A stretch of DNA of 64,000 bases, from the NCBI GenBank assembly GCA_973895155.1, contig OZ316894.1, positions 4,092,001 through 4,156,000 on the forward strand. Direction: 5' to 3'. The position numbers and the translations under genes are program-made. The notes below the pieces were generated by a model. That model searched no databases. It was not told the DNA's origin and saw nothing but the letters and a program-made list of their open reading frames with translations. Origin of the DNA: Marsupella aquatica (Eukaryota; Marchantiophyta). This document shows, piece by piece, positions 61,243 to 64,000 of the stretch (its first letter is position 1; each line of letters opens with the position of its first letter).

Positions 61243-61774
61243 AGAATAGATAGACTATGGGATCCGACCAATGCCAAAGGTTGGTCCACCTTTCCAAAAA
61301 CACAAGAGGAAAAAAATTGGGGATTTGACCAATAAAGGAGCACCTGAGGGATCAGATGGAATGTAAACCAATTGTTATTATAAAATTATATTTTCATGAT
61401 CTCCATCCAACCCTCGGATTAACATCGAATGGGATCCCCAAAAGTAAGGTGTGCTAAACTCATGCGGCAATTTAACTCTCAACCCATGTCATCCTAATTC
61501 AAATGCATGTTAACATAGATCTCATGGAAGTGTTTGGTTGCAAGGTTAGAAATCCTATGAAAGCAAAATGTTTGGAATGGACTCTCATACTCACCTTCTG
61601 TGCTGATCTTGCGAATGACATGGTTCCTGACGTCAGCAACATAGACATTACCATCAGCATCAATGGCCAAGCCCTTTGGGTGGTCCAAGAGGGCATCCTC
61701 ACCCCACCCGTCGTTGTAACCGGTCCGCCCCTTGACATCCCCTGCTACTCGATGGGCTACTGGAGACCCACTAC
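58599..61774 (-). CDS. NHL-repeat protein with one membrane segment, 5' end missing
   Basis: Four minus-strand exons with matching phases: 61595-61774, 60206-60410, 59577-59697 and 58599-59114, giving about 340 aa. The first two hold NHL beta-propeller repeats: DHPKGLAIDADGNVYVADVR with NHVIRKIST, and GFVTTIAGQPNKTGHADG with RSCSLLISDRGNGRLRMIQL. Exon three has a membrane segment (NVTYVFGVLVTILSAALGIV). Exon four is a Ser/Asp-rich tail ending SLADEIERHLLEFSHNRGN. This order matches plant NHL proteins such as Arabidopsis At1g70280, predicted to be membrane-anchored with an extracytoplasmic propeller. Their function is poorly known. The 61595-61774 exon begins mid-codon (phase 1), so at least one upstream exon with the signal peptide and first repeats must exist. 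I could not find it in 61775-64000, so it probably lies past the window. A tRNA gene lies in the intron between 60411 and 61594. Confidence 0.88.
60006..60030. repeat. (TTC)n microsatellite
   Basis: Eight TTC units, inside an NHL-gene intron. Confidence 0.9.
60453..60487. repeat. (GA)n microsatellite
   Basis: About 17 GA units just upstream of the NHL exon at 60206-60410, so on the coding strand a CT tract lies near the splice acceptor. Confidence 0.93.
60611..60683 (-). tRNA. tRNA-Ala (anticodon UGC)
   Basis: The 73-nt sequence folds into a full cloverleaf: acceptor GGGGGTG/CACCTCC (one G-U), D arm GCTC/GAGC, anticodon arm ATCGC/GCGAT with loop TTTGCAT, variable AGGCA, T arm CGGGG/CCCCG and discriminator A. 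No intron is present, and CCA is not encoded, as expected for a nuclear gene. The internal B box (GGATCGATACC) fits a Pol III promoter. It lies inside the NHL gene's intron on the same strand. Confidence 0.95.
60815..61385. repeat. diverged tandem units of about 150-180 bp, three copies
   Basis: GGGATC(T/C)GACCAAT, GGCT(G/C)GTCC...TTTCCAAAA, AAGGGGAAACA and CACCTGAGGGATC(G/A)GATGGA, then TAAACCATTTTTTAGA, recur from about 60910, 61070 and 61255. A partial copy lies at 60815. The second unit carries the (TA)n run. All lie inside the NHL-gene intron. Confidence 0.7.
61197..61240. repeat. (TA)n microsatellite
   Basis: About 22 TA dinucleotides in a row. Confidence 0.95.
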
Positions 61775-61979
61775 CTGCAATTTGCAGGTCCAGTTAAGTT
61801 AAATCAGGTCAAATACCATGAAATGTTATGAGTAGTCTGCCTTCTCAGCCCTTGATTGACAACCTCCCATTCAACTGCAGTTGAGCATAACCTACCTTCC
61901 ATTCAACTGCGGTTGAGCACAACAACCTATGTTCACCGTGTTTGACTGCATGAACAACGTTCTAGTGTAAAACCATGTA

Positions 61980-62220
61980 AACGTGTGTAAAATTACATGT
62001 AAAATTGATTACTTACAAGTACAATCACATTCGTTGCAAGAGAATTACGATCATTCCGTGTAAATTACACTCATTGCCTCTACAGTCGCATTCCTTTTAC
62101 GGGAATGACATTGGTTACGTGTAAATTACACTCATTGCCTGTACAATCACATTCCTTTTATGAGAATGACATTCGTTACATGTAAATTACACTCATTTGC
62201 CTGTACAATTGCAAGTGATA
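61980..62220. repeat. about 72-bp tandem units, three copies
   Basis: GTGTAAATTACACTCATTGC, CTGTACAATCACATTCCTTT and GAGAATGACATTCGTTAC repeat with changes. The TGTAAATTACA core is itself palindromic. Confidence 0.8.
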
Positions 62221-62539
62221 AGGCAGTACTGAAGTAGTGGGTTCCTGTACTCGAAAAATCACAACCGTTGTACAGGCACTCTGCTCAATTCCAGTCCCAT
62301 CCTATGAGCAATGCAGCGACAATCACATATTTTCACCATAGCTGAGAATCACAAATCAGACCAGTTCAATATGTTTGTACAGCTCACTCTCACCAGCCTT
62401 CCATTACCTCACTTTCACAGCTAGCCCAATTCCATTCTCCAGGGGTTCACTCTCAATTATAACCCCTCTTCCATTATCTACAGTACACGGCCTCAACCGC
62501 ACAAAGAGCAGCATGTATAGGAACTCAGTCTCCTCACTC

Positions 62540-62690
62540 TCGTTTCCTCACTCTCCCAACCTGTAGCATTTCAGACTACAGCACCTCACTCTTCTTCACT
62601 CTCAATTCCTCACTCTCACAACCAGTAGCATTCAGTCTACAGAACCTCACTCTCACAACCAGCAGCATTTCACCCTACAGGACTTCACTT
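62540..62690. repeat. CACTCTCA-rich tandem repeat, about 40-bp units
   Basis: CCTCACTCTCACAACCAGTA, GCATTTCAG and CTACAGAACCTCACTC repeat three to four times. Looser copies extend left to about 62385. Confidence 0.7.
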
Positions 62691-64000
62691 CCAACTTCCC
62701 TGATGTCATTCCAGCTCAATCCCACAATCGGCCCAATTCTACTGTAGCTCACTTGCACCCCCGATCAAAATCTCAGCTGGGGCCCAAAGCCTTCAGCTCT
62801 GGTCACAGAACCAATGCACCCTACTTTCATTTCCCCGTGACGCTCACGACTGCTGGAGTTTATAATCTTTTATTCACTTCCCAAGAGCTGATGTGCACTT
62901 CCCCAAGAGCTAATGTGGGGAAGGTAGTATCGTCCATGCAAAAAGTAGAGAGAATCTTGCATGCCCGGAGACAGAATCCTCCGTACAATGACTAAGAGGA
63001 TTTTGCATGCCGAAAGCTTGCATCCTCCGTGCAATGACGACGTGGATCTGGATTTTCCTGTTTGGAGTAAATATTTCTCGAAACGAAAACGAATTCGACG
63101 ACGAGGTTCCGGCATGCCGGATGGTGAATCCTGGCACACCAGCACTCGTCGCAATTGGAGACGAGAGGAGTCTAATTGAAAGAAGTCCAGATGTCACGCT
63201 GGCCCCACAGTCGTCAAATGTCAAACGATCCCGTTTCCTTATGGACGTTTCGTGATTCACAATCAACTGCTCTTTAGTATTCTAGTCCACGAGAGGAGTG
63301 TCACTGAGGAGGGATTGGAATCCACTTCAACTGGGATCCAATCGGGACAAAGCGGTCCCATCATTTCTACTTAAAAACAGAGTGGTAAAAGGACGTGTGG
63401 GCCCATTTGGTTTTTTTAATTCCGTGAGTCAGCGGTGGAGGAGCGCCCCCCTCCCCCCCCCCCAATCCAGGCACTCCAGAAGCTGCTGATCTGCGAGCTC
63501 TTACGTCAGAGCACTAAGAAATGACCCGTACTCAGCCTAGAGAGTAGAGGGTCTTCTACAGTTGCTGGGTGTTGCAATTTTCAAGACCAGAAATCTCTAG
63601 AAGAGGAAGCGGGCAAGCTCATGAATGGAGGAAATGCGGCTAATCAAAGGTGAGCATAATTGCAGAGAAATATTGGAGCAGCAAGAGTTGCAATGTTGGA
63701 GACAATAGACCAGCAGATGGGTAGTGAAAAAGCTTATCAAATATAGGAAATGGCACCGTAGAGGTGAATCAAACCTGGTAATCTTCGAGACTGTAGACCT
63801 ACTGACAACTACAGAAACATCTCTGGAGTGACGGAATTTTCGAAAATTGAGACGACACAAGCAGAAATTGCCTTTCGAGAGATATTGCAGCCACGCAATT
63901 AATATAGCCTTCACTTCAGTTGTTTCGCAGATTCTACTTGCTGCCGAAAATATTTGCACAGTGTAAAGGCTTACTTTGATCGAGAGGCAGCCGAATTTTG
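62691..64000. other. right end of window, no gene supported
   Basis: I looked here for the missing 5' exons of the NHL gene on the minus strand and found none. A small duplication (TTTTGCATGCCGAAAGC / TCTTGCATGCCCGGAGA with ATCCTCCGT) lies at 62960-63035. A C-tract lies near 63446-63463. Short frames on both strands lack family resemblance. Confidence 0.4.

Overview
The window looks like nuclear DNA of a land plant, most probably a non-seed plant (bryophyte or lycophyte grade). The evidence is GT-AG introns of roughly 50 to 500 bases, nuclear genes for plastid proteins with transit peptides (two ferredoxins and a thylakoid bestrophin-type channel), plant-type NHL and inactive-kinase families, plant telomere-like TTTAGGG motifs, a CACTA transposon and much repeat-rich intergenic DNA. 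I cannot fix the species. All intron/exon models were read from splice signals, reading phase and paralogue comparison, without transcripts. Many predicted ORF starts are not ATG, so I chose starts by ATG and context.

Layout. Positions 1-3.5 kb hold a foldback element, an inverted array of about 58-bp repeats and exon-like fragments. At 3.5-6.9 kb (minus) lies a six-exon gene for a receptor-like cytoplasmic kinase with all catalytic motifs lost. Positions 7-19 kb are gene-poor, with a tandem duplication, a GTGCA-rich element and a complete non-autonomous CACTA transposon (13631-15265, TSD AAA). At 19.2-28.9 kb two paralogous Fpg/Nei-family DNA glycosylase genes sit head to head (19197-23145 minus, 24795-28926 plus). 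Their first eight exons have identical lengths, and both start MVEG, not MPEG. A single-exon SEC14-like gene converges on the second copy (29584-30510 minus). Several tandem arrays follow.

A ferredoxin gene lies at 36788-37231 (plus), and its inverted paralogue at 54573-55025 (minus). Both have an intron in the 5' leader. Between them are minisatellites, a four-exon VCCN/bestrophin channel gene (42608-44965 minus) and a decayed non-LTR retrotransposon (about 48770-52940). The retrotransposon has reverse transcriptase and restriction-like endonuclease features and is flanked by TTTAGGG motifs. At 58.6-61.8 kb (minus) lies the 3' part of a membrane-anchored NHL-repeat gene. One of its introns holds a tRNA-Ala(UGC) gene on the same strand.

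Functionally, the two ferredoxins and the channel are plastid proteins. The glycosylase pair suggests duplicated base-excision repair capacity. No operon-like organisation is expected or seen. The most notable items are the divergent valine-start Nei pair, the fully degenerate kinase and the REL-type retroelement lodged in telomere-like sequence.
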